From NCBI GenBank assembly GCA_910577785.1, contig CAJTNT010000038.1, positions 1 through 38,325 on the forward strand: a stretch of DNA of 38,325 bases. The letters are read 5' to 3'. Numbering within the stretch: position 1 is the stretch's first letter; every line of letters begins with the position of its first letter. The notes below the pieces were generated by a model that saw only the letters and a list, made by a program, of their open reading frames with translations, did no database searches and had not been told where the DNA came from. This document shows, piece by piece, positions 15,690 through 24,832 of the stretch. This DNA is from an uncultured Lachnospiraceae bacterium. GTDB taxonomy: Bacteria; Bacillota; Clostridia; Lachnospirales; Lachnospiraceae. Position numbers and translations under genes: made by a program.

Positions 15690-16577
15690 ATGATGCACAC
15701 ACAATTTTTCGGCAATTTTCTACTTAATAAGGGAGTGATCACTCCTGACCAGCTTATTGAGGTACTCAAGATCCAGAGCACGACCCACAAGAAAATCGGC
15801 ACCCTGGCCATCCATGCCGGCTATATGTCCGCCCATGAGGTGGAAGACGTCTGCAGCCTCCAGACCCGCTGCAGCAAGCGTTTTGGGGAACTGGCCATTG
15901 AGCTGCAGTACCTGACCAAGGAACAGGTAGACGAACTTCTGGAGATGCAGCTGCCCAATTATATGCTCCTAGGGCAGATCTTAATTGAGAAGGATATCAT
16001 GAGCCGCATCCAGTTCGAGGATGTACTGACAGAATACAAGAATACCTATGAAATTTACGACCTCGACATGCTGGATGAGCAGAAAGAAATGGTAGACAAG
16101 CTCCTGATGAGTTTCTGCCCCGAGGAGGAAATCACGAACCTCAAGGACATCCTCTTTTACCTGAAGCTTCTGTTCAATAGCCTGATCCGTTTTATTGGGG
16201 AAGATTTTACGCCGCTGAAATTCATTACGCTGCCAGAAGTCCCTACCGACTACTGTGTCTCCCAGTCCCTGGACGGATCCTTTTCCTTCCTGTCCGCACT
16301 GGATATGGAGCCTGATGTGGCCATTGCCTTTGGCAGCCGCTATGCAGATAAGGAATTTACAGAAATGAATGAATATGTAGAGGCGTCGATTGGGGATTTC
16401 CTAAACCTGCACAACGGGCTTTACGCCGTAAATATGTCGAACGACTTTTCCATCGAACTGCATCTGCAGCCGCCCGCCGTCCATGAGGCGACTACCTTGG
16501 ACACGGAAGCGACAGCGTATCTTTTGCCGATTATTTATTCGTTTGGGAGGATTAATTTTGTGATTTCTATTTTATAA
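15690..16577 (+). CDS. MshEN-like repeat protein with C-terminal CheX-like domain
   Basis: A 295-residue protein coupled to the receiver gene 5 bp upstream. The N-terminal ~117 residues contain four similar helical units (6-29, 35-58, 64-87, 92-117; for example RFGELAIELQYLTKEQVDELLEMQ), patterned like the repeats of MshEN/T2SSE_N domains, some of which bind cyclic di-GMP. The C-terminal part (about 155-295) resembles CheX/CheC phosphatases: EASIGDFLNLHNGL (231-244) aligns with their ExxN active motif, with Asp236 in place of Glu and Asn239 kept. The likely role is dephosphorylation or binding of the partner receiver, possibly under nucleotide control; both domain calls rest on pattern reading. 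Confidence 0.75.
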   Translation: MMHTQFFGNFLLNKGVITPDQLIEVLKIQSTTHKKIGTLAIHAGYMSAHEVEDVCSLQTRCSKRFGELAIELQYLTKEQVDELLEMQLPNYMLLGQILIEKDIMSRIQFEDVLTEYKNTYEIYDLDMLDEQKEMVDKLLMSFCPEEEITNLKDILFYLKLLFNSLIRFIGEDFTPLKFITLPEVPTDYCVSQSLDGSFSFLSALDMEPDVAIAFGSRYADKEFTEMNEYVEASIGDFLNLHNGLYAVNMSNDFSIELHLQPPAVHEATTLDTEATAYLLPIIYSFGRINFVISIL

Positions 16578-16614
16578 TGCTTCCTGTAACCCACAGTGAT
16601 CGCGGATTATCAAA

Positions 16615-16653
16615 AAGGGAATGCCGAAGGCTGTTGCCTCGTTGCATTCCCTT
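16615..16653. terminator. Bidirectional intrinsic terminator
   Basis: AAGGGAATGC (16615-16624) pairs with GCATTCCCTT (16644-16653), a perfect 10-bp stem. The plus side continues TTTTCTTC, the minus side TTTG. It separates the convergent CheX-like gene and the LRR protein gene. Confidence 0.88.
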
Positions 16654-16667
16654 TTTTCTTCTTTCCC

Positions 16668-19600
16668 TTACTTCTTAATCTGGACGGTCACTGTCTTTTT
16701 CTTCCCGCTGCCGTCGGTTGCCTGGGCGGTAATCTTTACTTTTTTGCCCCTCCCGGCCGGCTTCGCCTTTACCTTGCCGGAACTGCTTACGGTTGCATAT
16801 TTTGTATTGCCGCTCTTCCAGGCCAGTTTTTTGTTGGCGCCCTTGGAAGCCGTTACCTTGGCCTTCAGCTGTAATGCCTTTCCAGCCTTTACGGTTTTCT
16901 GGCCGGAAATGGATATTTCCTTTACCACGCCTTTTTGGGAGGAAATCTTATAGACAGCCTTTACGCCGCTGCCGTCCTGCGCAATCGCCGTGATTTTTAC
17001 GGACTTCCCGCCAGAGCCTTTTTTCATTGTGACAAGGCCGGACTTGCTTACGACCGCTACCTTCGTATTGCTGGATTTCCACTGAATGGACGGATTGGTG
17101 GCGTTCTTAGGCGTCACTTTTGCGGAAAGCCTTAGTTTCTTCCCCGCTGCAATCTGCTTAGAAATGCCTGTGACAGACACCTTCTCTACCTGGATCGCTT
17201 TTGCCGCTTTTAAATCTAAGGGGCTGATGGAATAGAGCATGGGCTTACTGTCTTCCGTCACATACCACTGAACCTGGCCATTTTTCAACACAACCGGCTT
17301 GCAGTCCGAAAGCGGGAGCCTGCAGGATACAATCCCAGAAACCAGCTGTGCATCCCCATCCATCGCCGCTATCTTCGTCACAATCTTCCCTGACTTGCTG
17401 TTCTTCTCTTCCCACATCAAGAGGAACTGATCCGCGCCGATTTTTACCAGGTGGGGCGTCCTGACCTCTGTCTCCCCGCCTTTGTATGCGGTAACCCAAA
17501 CCGTATGGCTGCTCTCCATATCCTTGCCCGCTACCGTGACAAAAATATTCCTCTGCCCTCCCGTCCCCTGGTAATCCTTCCCCTGGGGAACAGAGTTGCC
17601 GGCAATCAGGCAGGAATCCGAAGACAGCTCAAAACCGCCGATGGAAGCGCCTGTGGAGTTCTGCCCCCATGCGCCGCCAAAGGTGAAGGGGGTGATCCAT
17701 TCCACATCCACAATGCGGCCGCCCACCTCACATTTCGAAATCATTGCCCCCCTGGGCGCACCGTCGCCATGATCCGCACGGTAGATATGAGTACCGTCCG
17801 TCTGGACAAACTGGTTAAGGGAATGGGACACGTATCCCGAGCTGTTATTTGCAACCCAGATGACGTTCTGCGTTATCTCCATCTTTCCTTCGTCTACCAC
17901 GAATGTCATATTGGCCTGATGGCGCAGCCCATCCATGGACTTGTACATCTGGTGGCAGGTGTGGATATAAAGGCTTCCGCCTGCTTCTGCCATACGCAGG
18001 GAGCCTGCCTCAAATGGCCGGGAGGTATTAGCGCCATACGCCGAAACGCTGCCCAGGCGTTTCCATTCCTTGGTGTATTTTACAACCCGCAGGATTTCCT
18101 GCTTATCGCTTTCTTTCGTGTTCCCCTGGCCATATATTAGGAAATTGTACTGCTCACCGCTGTAAAAGCCGCCGAAAATGGGAAGCTCTGTAGGGATTTC
18201 TTTTTTCCTGACCAGTTTTTTCGTCTTGGAATCATAAGTCTCCAACACGACCTTCTCCGCCGGGGCATACCTTCCTGGCTTATTGATATTTTCCACGCGG
18301 GTAAAGGTACCGCCTTTGTCTTCCATGAGGTAAGAATTTACCACCCCCGCATAATAGCTGCTGTAATTATTATGGGAACGGTTGCTGCTTGCCAGGCCGC
18401 TTAACGCCTGGCTATGGCTCTTGGGTGTGGAAACCGTAGGGCTGCCGCTGACGGAAATCCTGTACTGGGCCGTAAGCCCTGCCTGGCTCCTAGCCGTTAT
18501 CACCACGCTGCCGGCTTTCCAGGCAAAGGCCTCCCCTGTCCGGGAAATGGATACGGTCTTACGGCTGCTGCTTGACCATTGGATTGCCCCTTCTACACTG
18601 CCATTGCCAGTTACCGAAAGCTGCATCCGGCTGCCTGGCCGCATAGATGCAGACGCGCCATGGATTACAATCTGGGTAGCCGCCGCTTCTCTGGCTACCC
18701 TGCCCTTCTTGCGGCTCTCTGTGCTGCCTGCCTGCGTCTCTTCTGCCGTGCCGCCCTCCTTTGCCGCTGGATTCCCTAGGGAATCTGTCTCTTTCTCTTC
18801 CAGTGGCTGGCCAGGCTGGCTGCCTTCTTCCTGGCTCTCCTGTGGCTGGCCGCCCTCTGTCTGGCTCCCCAATGGCGGAAGTACCCTGGCATAGGTATCC
18901 CCGCAGCCCTGGCAGACATAGGCAATAACCCCAGCATCCCCATCCGAAGGCTGCTGGATTTCCTTCTCTATGTAAGCATGCTCTGCCTCTTCCTGCGGAT
19001 AGCGGCATACCCGATGGCTCTCCCTGGCATACTGCTCTGCATAGCTGCCTTCCTGGAGCCAAATGTTAAATATGCCGCACCCTTCAAAAGCCTGCTCTTC
19101 CACTTTATACAGCGTGGCAGGCAGCTTCACCTCTGACAGTCCCGCATTATTGGCAAATGCCTGCCCCTTTATCTCTGTGACGCCCTCTGGGATGGATACC
19201 CCATATAGCAGCAGATTATCTGCAAAAGCGCCCTCCTCTACTTCCTCTATGCCAGACGGGAGGGTCACGCTTGCCAGCCCGCAAGAGGAAAAAGCGCCCT
19301 GGCCAATGGATTCCAGGCTTGCTGGGAAGCTTACCGCATGCAGGCCTGCACATTGGGAAAACGCATATTTCTCAATTACGCGCACGCCTTCTGGGAGCGA
19401 TACCTGGGCCATGCTGCCAGAAGAAAAGGCATATTCCCCGATACAGCTGACCGTATGCCCGCCCAGCTCCGATGGAATTTGGACATCCCAGCCGCTTCCC
19501 TGGTATTTTGTAATCTTTACGGTTTGATCCGCAAGGACAACATAGGTGTAGCTGCCCTCTGTTTCCTCTTGCCAGCCTTCCTGCGGATCCCCTGCTTTAG

Positions 19601-19829
19601 AATCCCTGCTGTTCTCTTCCTGCACAGTTTCTGACTGTCCGCCTACTGCCTGTGTATCTGCCTGTCCGCTTTCTGCCCGCGTACCTTCTGCCTGTTTGCT
19701 TTCTGCTGTAACAGCCGCTTCCCATCCTGCTGCTCCGCCTTGCGGCCGGGCATATGCAAAAGCCGTATGCCAGCCGCTGGCGAACAATGATGCCGCCAAT
19801 AAAATACATGCCCATCTTCTGCGTCTCAT
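16668..19829 (-). CDS. Secreted BspA-type LRR and Ig-like (Big_2) surface protein
   Basis: A 1053-residue exported protein with an Arg-rich signal peptide (MRRRRWACILLAASLFASGWHTAFA). Domains in order: an acidic linker (about 30-90); LRR_5 repeats (about 95-270; units like SLPEGVRVIEKYAFSQCAGL); a low-complexity Gln/Glu/Gly stretch (about 325-385); an Ig-like Big_2 domain (about 390-460); a large central region of beta-rich, possibly propeller-like sequence (about 480-880); and two C-terminal Big_2 domains with the characteristic WKSSNTKVAVVSKSGLV motif. No LPXTG, choline-binding or S-layer motif ends it; the C-terminus is strongly basic. Such proteins mediate adhesion or polymer binding in gut Clostridia; the ligand cannot be read from sequence. 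AAGGGAGAAGG precedes the start, and a TATAAT sits just upstream near 19850. Confidence 0.88.
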   Translation of the reverse strand: MRRRRWACILLAASLFASGWHTAFAYARPQGGAAGWEAAVTAESKQAEGTRAESGQADTQAVGGQSETVQEENSRDSKAGDPQEGWQEETEGSYTYVVLADQTVKITKYQGSGWDVQIPSELGGHTVSCIGEYAFSSGSMAQVSLPEGVRVIEKYAFSQCAGLHAVSFPASLESIGQGAFSSCGLASVTLPSGIEEVEEGAFADNLLLYGVSIPEGVTEIKGQAFANNAGLSEVKLPATLYKVEEQAFEGCGIFNIWLQEGSYAEQYARESHRVCRYPQEEAEHAYIEKEIQQPSDGDAGVIAYVCQGCGDTYARVLPPLGSQTEGGQPQESQEEGSQPGQPLEEKETDSLGNPAAKEGGTAEETQAGSTESRKKGRVAREAAATQIVIHGASASMRPGSRMQLSVTGNGSVEGAIQWSSSSRKTVSISRTGEAFAWKAGSVVITARSQAGLTAQYRISVSGSPTVSTPKSHSQALSGLASSNRSHNNYSSYYAGVVNSYLMEDKGGTFTRVENINKPGRYAPAEKVVLETYDSKTKKLVRKKEIPTELPIFGGFYSGEQYNFLIYGQGNTKESDKQEILRVVKYTKEWKRLGSVSAYGANTSRPFEAGSLRMAEAGGSLYIHTCHQMYKSMDGLRHQANMTFVVDEGKMEITQNVIWVANNSSGYVSHSLNQFVQTDGTHIYRADHGDGAPRGAMISKCEVGGRIVDVEWITPFTFGGAWGQNSTGASIGGFELSSDSCLIAGNSVPQGKDYQGTGGQRNIFVTVAGKDMESSHTVWVTAYKGGETEVRTPHLVKIGADQFLLMWEEKNSKSGKIVTKIAAMDGDAQLVSGIVSCRLPLSDCKPVVLKNGQVQWYVTEDSKPMLYSISPLDLKAAKAIQVEKVSVTGISKQIAAGKKLRLSAKVTPKNATNPSIQWKSSNTKVAVVSKSGLVTMKKGSGGKSVKITAIAQDGSGVKAVYKISSQKGVVKEISISGQKTVKAGKALQLKAKVTASKGANKKLAWKSGNTKYATVSSSGKVKAKPAGRGKKVKITAQATDGSGKKKTVTVQIKK

Positions 19830-19926
19830 AAACCTTCTCCCTTCTTATTATACTGCCGCAGCCCATTAATATCCGAATCCATCGGCATATCTGCAGCCAT
19901 CATGATCCATCCCAAACTCCCACTGC

Positions 19927-21408
19927 CTATTTCTTCAGAAATCCTTTCACCACATCTGGCATTTCCGGCACCTCGCATACTGTCTTATGTACCACCTCTG
20001 CAGAGCGGATTTCCTCAATGGCCTTTGGCACCTTTACGCCGGACAGCTTCTCTAATTCATCCACCAGCTCAAAATCAGGCCTGCCCTGATATTTGCGGTC
20101 AATGGCCGCCATCACGCTGCGGGTAAACTTATAGGGGCTTGCCGTAGAGGCAATCACTGCCTTTGTGCTGTCCCCGGTCTCCTGCCGGTACTTCTTGTAT
20201 ACGGCTGCCGCCACGGCTGTATGGGTATCAATGATATAGCCCGCATCCTCATAAACCTCCCGGATGGCTGCCGCCGTCTCTTCCTCCGTGGCATAATTTC
20301 CATAAAAACCTGCCAGCTGCGCTTTCATTTCCGGCGTAATCTCATATCTGCCGCCTTCCTTAAGCTGATCCATCAGTGCGCAGTTCTTCTGATCATCCTC
20401 CCCTGCAATGCGATAGATCAGCCGCTCCAGGTTACTGGAAATCAGGATATCCATCGATGGCGAGGAAGTCAGCAGGAATTCCCGGTTCCTATCATAGATG
20501 CCCGTGGCAAAGAAATCATAGAGTACCTTATTCTCATTGGAGGCACAGATCAGCTTGCCAATCGGCAGGCCCATCTGTTTGGCATAAAAGGCAGCCAGGA
20601 TGTTGCCGAAGTTCCCTGTCGGAACCACCACATGCATTGGATCCCCGTTGGCAGCCTCCCCTTTTTTCACCATCTGGGCATACGCGTAGACATAATATAC
20701 AATCTGCGGCACCAGACGGCCAATGTTGATGGAATTGGCGGAAGAAAACTGATATCCGGCCGCTGCCAGCTCCTTTGCCAGCTCCTTGTCGGAAAACATC
20801 TGCTTTACCCCTGTCTGCGCCTGGTCAAAATTCCCATGGATCCCTACCACAAATGTGTTCTCCCCCTTCTGGGTCACCATCTGCCGCTCCTGGATGGGGC
20901 TTACCCCATCCTTGGGGTAAAACACTATAATCTTCGTCCCTTTGACTCCGGCAAACCCCGCCAGGGCTGCCTTGCCAGTATCCCCGGAGGTAGCCGTCAG
21001 GATGACAATTTCATTTTTCACCCCATTCTTGCGGGCAGAGGCCGTCAAAAGATGCGGCAGGATAGACAGCGCCATATCCTTAAACGCTATGGTAGCCCCA
21101 TGGAACAATTCCAGATAATAGGCATCCTGCGCCTTGTGAATGGGCGCAATCGCCTCTGTGTCAAATTTGGCGTCGTATGCCTTCTGGATGCACCCTTTCA
21201 GCTCTTCTTCCGTAAAATCTGTCAGGAACAGTTTCATCACCTCATAAGCCGTTTCCTGGTAAGTCATCTCTGCCAGCTTCTCCACAGGCACATCCAGCGC
21301 CGGGATCTGCTCTGGCACGAAGAGCCCGCCATTCTCTGCCAGCCCCTTTAAAATCGCCTGCGAGGCAGTTGCTTTTTCTTCTTTATTCCTTGTACTTCTA
21401 TATAACAT
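19927..21408 (-). CDS. thrC: Threonine synthase
   Basis: A 493-residue PLP enzyme converting O-phosphohomoserine to threonine. The start at 21408 (MLYRSTRNKEEKATASQ) matches the family. A longer frame to 21477 is open but would overlap the consensus promoter at 21442-21470, so it is not the true start; an in-frame ATG at 21420 is possible but has no properly spaced ribosome site. The PLP lysine is in HGATIAFKDMALS, and TATSGDTGKAALAGF forms the phosphate-binding loop. No hom or thrB lies next to it; it appears monocistronic. No T-box or other leader is possible in the ~27-nt untranslated region. Confidence 0.95.
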   Translation of the reverse strand: MLYRSTRNKEEKATASQAILKGLAENGGLFVPEQIPALDVPVEKLAEMTYQETAYEVMKLFLTDFTEEELKGCIQKAYDAKFDTEAIAPIHKAQDAYYLELFHGATIAFKDMALSILPHLLTASARKNGVKNEIVILTATSGDTGKAALAGFAGVKGTKIIVFYPKDGVSPIQERQMVTQKGENTFVVGIHGNFDQAQTGVKQMFSDKELAKELAAAGYQFSSANSINIGRLVPQIVYYVYAYAQMVKKGEAANGDPMHVVVPTGNFGNILAAFYAKQMGLPIGKLICASNENKVLYDFFATGIYDRNREFLLTSSPSMDILISSNLERLIYRIAGEDDQKNCALMDQLKEGGRYEITPEMKAQLAGFYGNYATEEETAAAIREVYEDAGYIIDTHTAVAAAVYKKYRQETGDSTKAVIASTASPYKFTRSVMAAIDRKYQGRPDFELVDELEKLSGVKVPKAIEEIRSAEVVHKTVCEVPEMPDVVKGFLKK

Positions 21409-21441
21409 GTCCTCATCCATCCTTTTTTTAATCTCTCCATA

Positions 21442-21470
21442 ATTATAGAAGTTTTCCTCTGCACTGTCAA
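21442..21470 (-). promoter_or_regulatory. Perfect-consensus sigma-A promoter of thrC
   Basis: On the minus strand TTGACA (21465-21470), 17-bp spacer, TATAAT (21442-21447). The start of transcription would be near 21435, only about 27 nt before the thrC start codon. Confidence 0.88.
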
Positions 21471-21494
21471 TCTCCATCTTAAATTTTACATTTT

Positions 21495-22328
21495 TTAAGG
21501 CAGTGTGTAAAATTCATGCCCCCCATACTGGAACAGCCATTTCAGGTTGCGGTCGAACCAGGCCATATCATTTTTGTCCGCCTTGCTCCTGGCAGAGAAA
21601 AACAGCGCCCCCTGCGACAGGTCTTCCCCGTGGATTGCCTGCTCCACGGCCTCCACCGTCTCCGGCGTCACCTCCACCGTATAAAACCTCCCATCCGCCG
21701 TGGGAGCAAACTGGGGGCTCCCGCCCGTCCTTTCAAATACCACGTCATAGACAGATGAAGCAAACTGTTCTGCCAGCACCCGGTTTAAGATGACCTCCGC
21801 CACCAGCGTCCGTCCCTGGGGCTCCTCCCCGCCAGCTTCCGCCTGCACAATCCGCAGGAGCGCCTCATAATCCTGGTCTGTAATGGCAATTTCCCCATAG
21901 GGATTCAAGGGCTCCTGGCGCATCTCATTGCGCATTGGCTTTATGCTGGCGGACACCGCCGCCACTTCCCGTTCCCGCTTCTGCTCCTGCTTGGCCACGC
22001 GGGCGCCCTCCTCCCCTTTCTCTAAAATCTGCTGGCAGGAAGAAATGAAGCCTCCCCCTAACCCTTCTGCCTGCTCTGGCAGCGCCGCTTCTTCCTGTTC
22101 CATCCGTATATTAGCCGCCCTTTCTTGTTCCATGCGGACGTCTTTTGCTATCCCGCTGCATGCTACATTTCCCTTTTGGGCGCTGACTCCCTCCTGGGCA
22201 TGCAGGGAAACCAGGATAAAAACAGAGATGCCGGAAACCAGGAGCGCACCGCTTTGGTACGCCCTCCTGCATTTATCCATAAAAAGTCTGCTTATCTTCT
22301 TCCATAAATTCTGTATTGCTGCTATCAT
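21495..22328 (-). CDS. SleB-type cell-wall hydrolase
   Basis: A 277-residue protein with one N-terminal membrane helix or signal (SGALLVSGISVFILVSLHA, about 25-43), a Gln/Glu/Ala-rich helical linker (to about 145), and a C-terminal Hydrolase_2 domain (ITDQDYEALLRIVQAEAGGE...GRTLVAEVILNRV...SPQFAPTADGRFY). The early Glu in RIVQAEAGGE is the expected catalytic residue; SleB/CwlJ relatives cleave cortex or peptidoglycan during germination or growth. No N-terminal peptidoglycan-binding domain is present, unlike SleB itself. AGGAGAGAGG precedes the ATG. It has its own promoter (22460-22488) and is divergent from the two-component genes. Confidence 0.9.
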   Translation of the reverse strand: MIAAIQNLWKKISRLFMDKCRRAYQSGALLVSGISVFILVSLHAQEGVSAQKGNVACSGIAKDVRMEQERAANIRMEQEEAALPEQAEGLGGGFISSCQQILEKGEEGARVAKQEQKREREVAAVSASIKPMRNEMRQEPLNPYGEIAITDQDYEALLRIVQAEAGGEEPQGRTLVAEVILNRVLAEQFASSVYDVVFERTGGSPQFAPTADGRFYTVEVTPETVEAVEQAIHGEDLSQGALFFSARSKADKNDMAWFDRNLKWLFQYGGHEFYTLP

Positions 22329-22459
22329 TGCCTCTCTCCTATAAAAAAAGCATGTTCATAACTGCTCCGTACCCTCAATGATCCATCTCTGTATATGCCG
22401 GCCCAACTGCCTTCTCAATATACAGGTACACGAAGTAGTACTTGCCTTAAATTCCAATG

Positions 22460-22488
22460 ATTATACTTATTTTGCCGTTTTTTTGCAA
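22460..22488 (-). promoter_or_regulatory. Sigma-A promoter of the SleB-type hydrolase gene
   Basis: On the minus strand TTGCAA (22483-22488), 17-bp spacer, TATAAT (22460-22465). The resulting leader is about 125 nt. A hairpin-forming ACTAAGG (22504-22510) / CCTTAGT (22518-22524) lies immediately upstream and could be an operator. Confidence 0.75.
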
Positions 22489-22600
22489 AAAATATACATG
22501 GAAACTAAGGCACAGTTCCTTAGTATAAATTTGGACGTTGGATTTCTTTGTTGAAATTTCGGGATAATCCTGCGATATTCGTTTCCCAAAAAAGCCATTC

Positions 22601-22656
22601 TTTAAGATTTTTTTAAGAAATCCGTTGCATTTTATTTTAGAAAATACGATTATACT
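22601..22656 (+). promoter_or_regulatory. Direct-repeat operator and -10 of the OmpR-type regulator gene
   Basis: TTTAAGA occurs at 22601-22607 and again at 22612-22618, an 11-bp period (one helical turn) typical of OmpR/PhoP-family binding sites. A -10 TATACT lies at 22651-22656 without a good -35, as expected for an activator-dependent promoter. This suggests autoregulation by the regulator encoded at 22711. Confidence 0.5.
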
Positions 22657-22710
22657 AAAGGACAGTAAACACTAACACAAAAATCAATGGATATACAAAG
22701 GAGTGCAGCC

Positions 22711-23415
22711 ATGGAACAACAGACAATTTTGATCGTGGATGACAACAAAGAAATCGTATTTTCCCTGGGGAGGCTACTGGAATATGAGGGCTACCATATT
22801 TTAAAGGCCTATGACGGCCTGGAGGCCTTGGAGGTACTTAGCGCCAACCCGGTAGACCTGATCCTTTTGGATGTGATGATGCCCCGGCTCAACGGCCTCT
22901 CCGCCCTGATGAAGCTCCGCCAGGAATACAAAATCCCTGTCATCATCCTCTCAGCCAAGACGGAGGAAAGCGACAAAGTCTCCGGCTTGATTATGGGGGC
23001 AGACGATTATATCGCCAAGCCCTATAACCCTGCAGAGCTCACAGCCAGGATTGCCGCGCAGCTCCGCAGATACCATACCTGGGGAGGGAGCCTTCCGCAG
23101 CCACAAGAAGACCGCCTGGTAAACGGCGGGCTGGTATTGGACCGCAAGTCCAAGGAAGCCATTGTGGATGGCGCGAGCATAAAGCTTACCGCCAAGGAAT
23201 ACAAAATCCTCGAGCTTCTGATGGAACATCCAGGGCAGGTCTTCCCTGCAGAAAAAATTTATGAACGGGTGTGGAAGGAAACAGCGGCTTTTGCCGTAGA
23301 AAACACGGTTATGGTACATATTCGCCACATCCGTGAGAAACTGGAAATCGACGCAAGAAACCCAAAATATGTAAAGGTGGTGTGGGGCATTGGATACAAA
23401 ATGGAAAAATATTGA
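22711..23415 (+). CDS. OmpR-family response regulator
   Basis: A 234-residue DNA-binding regulator. AAGGAG 8 nt upstream fixes ATG 22711 (MEQQTILIVDDNKE). The receiver domain has D10/D11, phosphoacceptor D54 (LLLDVMMP), S81 and K103 (IAKPY). The C-terminal winged helix (about 130-233) carries KLTAKEYKILELLMEHPGQVF and the recognition region VENTVMVHIRHIREKL, ending VKVVWGIGYKME as in the OmpR/PhoB group (VanR-like subtype plausible). The partner kinase gene overlaps its 3' end. Target genes are unknown; the divergent SleB-type hydrolase is a natural candidate. Confidence 0.95.
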   Translation: MEQQTILIVDDNKEIVFSLGRLLEYEGYHILKAYDGLEALEVLSANPVDLILLDVMMPRLNGLSALMKLRQEYKIPVIILSAKTEESDKVSGLIMGADDYIAKPYNPAELTARIAAQLRRYHTWGGSLPQPQEDRLVNGGLVLDRKSKEAIVDGASIKLTAKEYKILELLMEHPGQVFPAEKIYERVWKETAAFAVENTVMVHIRHIREKLEIDARNPKYVKVVWGIGYKMEKY

Positions 23416-24697
23416 CATAAAACGCCGCATTCTGTCGTTTTTGGCGGCGCTGTGGAACAAGAGAGAAAAGTGGCTGCTCCTTAGCCTGGCAGCCTACGGA
23501 AAAGGATACTCGCTTATCTCCCAGCAGCTTGTATCTCTCTACCCGACCGGCATGGCTAACCTGACGCTGCAGATGAACGGAGCCTTTATCTTGGGAAGCA
23601 TCGGGCTCACAAAATACCTCCTGCTGCTTAAGAACGCAGGCTGGGATCTCCATTCCGGCCAATTTCTCCAGCAATGGTTCCGCAGGAAACGGTGGGCATG
23701 CCTCCTGCTCTGGCTGGCTACAGCTGCCCTATCCATCCTGGCCGTCCTGCTTTACCACTCCCTTACGACAAATTTTGGCGATCAGCACAAGATCCTCAGC
23801 TCCAATTACATCAAGCTCAAAGCTTTCACCATCGCCTGCACCTTGGCAGGAGCTGTCATTTTCCAATGGATGGCATCTTATGTGGCGATCCACCATGAAA
23901 TGAACAGATGGCTACTGCGCTTCAGCGTATCTATCGAAGAATCGCTCGCCAGAACAGAGGCCTCGAACCGGCAGAACCTGGAGGCAGCCCTGCGCAGCGA
24001 ACGGCTGAAGATCGACCTGATTTCCAATGTTTCCCATGACTTAAAGACTCCCCTAACCTCAATGGTGGGTTATATCGAGCTGATTAAAAAAGAGGAATTG
24101 GGGGACGTAGCGGCCGACTATCTGGAAGTTATCTCCAAACGGGCGCAGAAATTGAAAGAAATGATTGACAGCCTGTTTGACCTGGCCAAAACCAGCAGCG
24201 GAAATGTAAAACTGAACTTTGAGGAACTGGAGATGAACCGCCTGATTGAGCAGGTGATGGCGGATATGGCAGAGCAGGTTTCCCAAAGCGGCAGGGAGAT
24301 CATTATATCGCTGACGCCTGAGCCAACCTTATTTACGGCGGATAATCTCTATATGTACCGCATTATCCAAAATCTCATCGAAAATGCCTTAAAATACTCA
24401 CAGGAGCATACGCGCATTTTCCTCAAGACATCCGTTGACTGGCAGAAACTGGGAGATTTCCAAAAAATAGATCAGCGCAAGGTGCGCTTTGAGATTACCA
24501 ATACCGCCAGCTATCGGATGGACTTTACCAAAGACCAGATTGTGGAGCGCTTTGCCCGTGGGGAAACATCACGGACAACCGAAGGCAACGGGCTTGGGCT
24601 GGCCATTGTCAATACCTATACCTCGGCGCTAGGCGGCAAGTTTGACGTGTCCATCGACTGCGACCAGTTCCGCGCCAGCATAGAATTTTCTGCGTAA
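23390..24697 (+). CDS. Sensor histidine kinase, partner of the OmpR-type regulator
   Basis: A 435-residue membrane kinase. The best start is a TTG at 23390 overlapping the regulator gene by 26 bp, with AAGGTGG about 9 nt upstream; the next in-frame Met is more than 50 residues later. Hydrophobic helices lie around 27-50, 60-82, 101-122 and 146-167; there is no large extracellular domain. HisKA motif SNVSHDLKTPLTSMVGY has phosphoacceptor His216; the ATPase domain has the N-box NLIENALKY and G-box GNGLGLAIV. The architecture is close to VanS-type kinases of Clostridia. The overlap implies translational coupling with the regulator. The signal is unknown. Confidence 0.92.
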   Translation: MDTKWKNIDIKRRILSFLAALWNKREKWLLLSLAAYGKGYSLISQQLVSLYPTGMANLTLQMNGAFILGSIGLTKYLLLLKNAGWDLHSGQFLQQWFRRKRWACLLLWLATAALSILAVLLYHSLTTNFGDQHKILSSNYIKLKAFTIACTLAGAVIFQWMASYVAIHHEMNRWLLRFSVSIEESLARTEASNRQNLEAALRSERLKIDLISNVSHDLKTPLTSMVGYIELIKKEELGDVAADYLEVISKRAQKLKEMIDSLFDLAKTSSGNVKLNFEELEMNRLIEQVMADMAEQVSQSGREIIISLTPEPTLFTADNLYMYRIIQNLIENALKYSQEHTRIFLKTSVDWQKLGDFQKIDQRKVRFEITNTASYRMDFTKDQIVERFARGETSRTTEGNGLGLAIVNTYTSALGGKFDVSIDCDQFRASIEFSA

Positions 24698-24832
24698 AGC
24701 CAATGAGCCCTGACACCTCATATAACAGAACGCTGCTGGCTGCCTCCGGCGGGATTATGGCAAAACCTGCCCTTGGCACAGCAATGGCATCCCCCAATCA
24801 GGCATAGAGGGCGAATACAGCCGCAGAAAAAT

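Noticed and set aside
21409..21477. Longer N-terminus for threonine synthase
   Set aside because: The extra codons overlap a perfect TTGACA-17-TATAAT promoter and are not part of the family.
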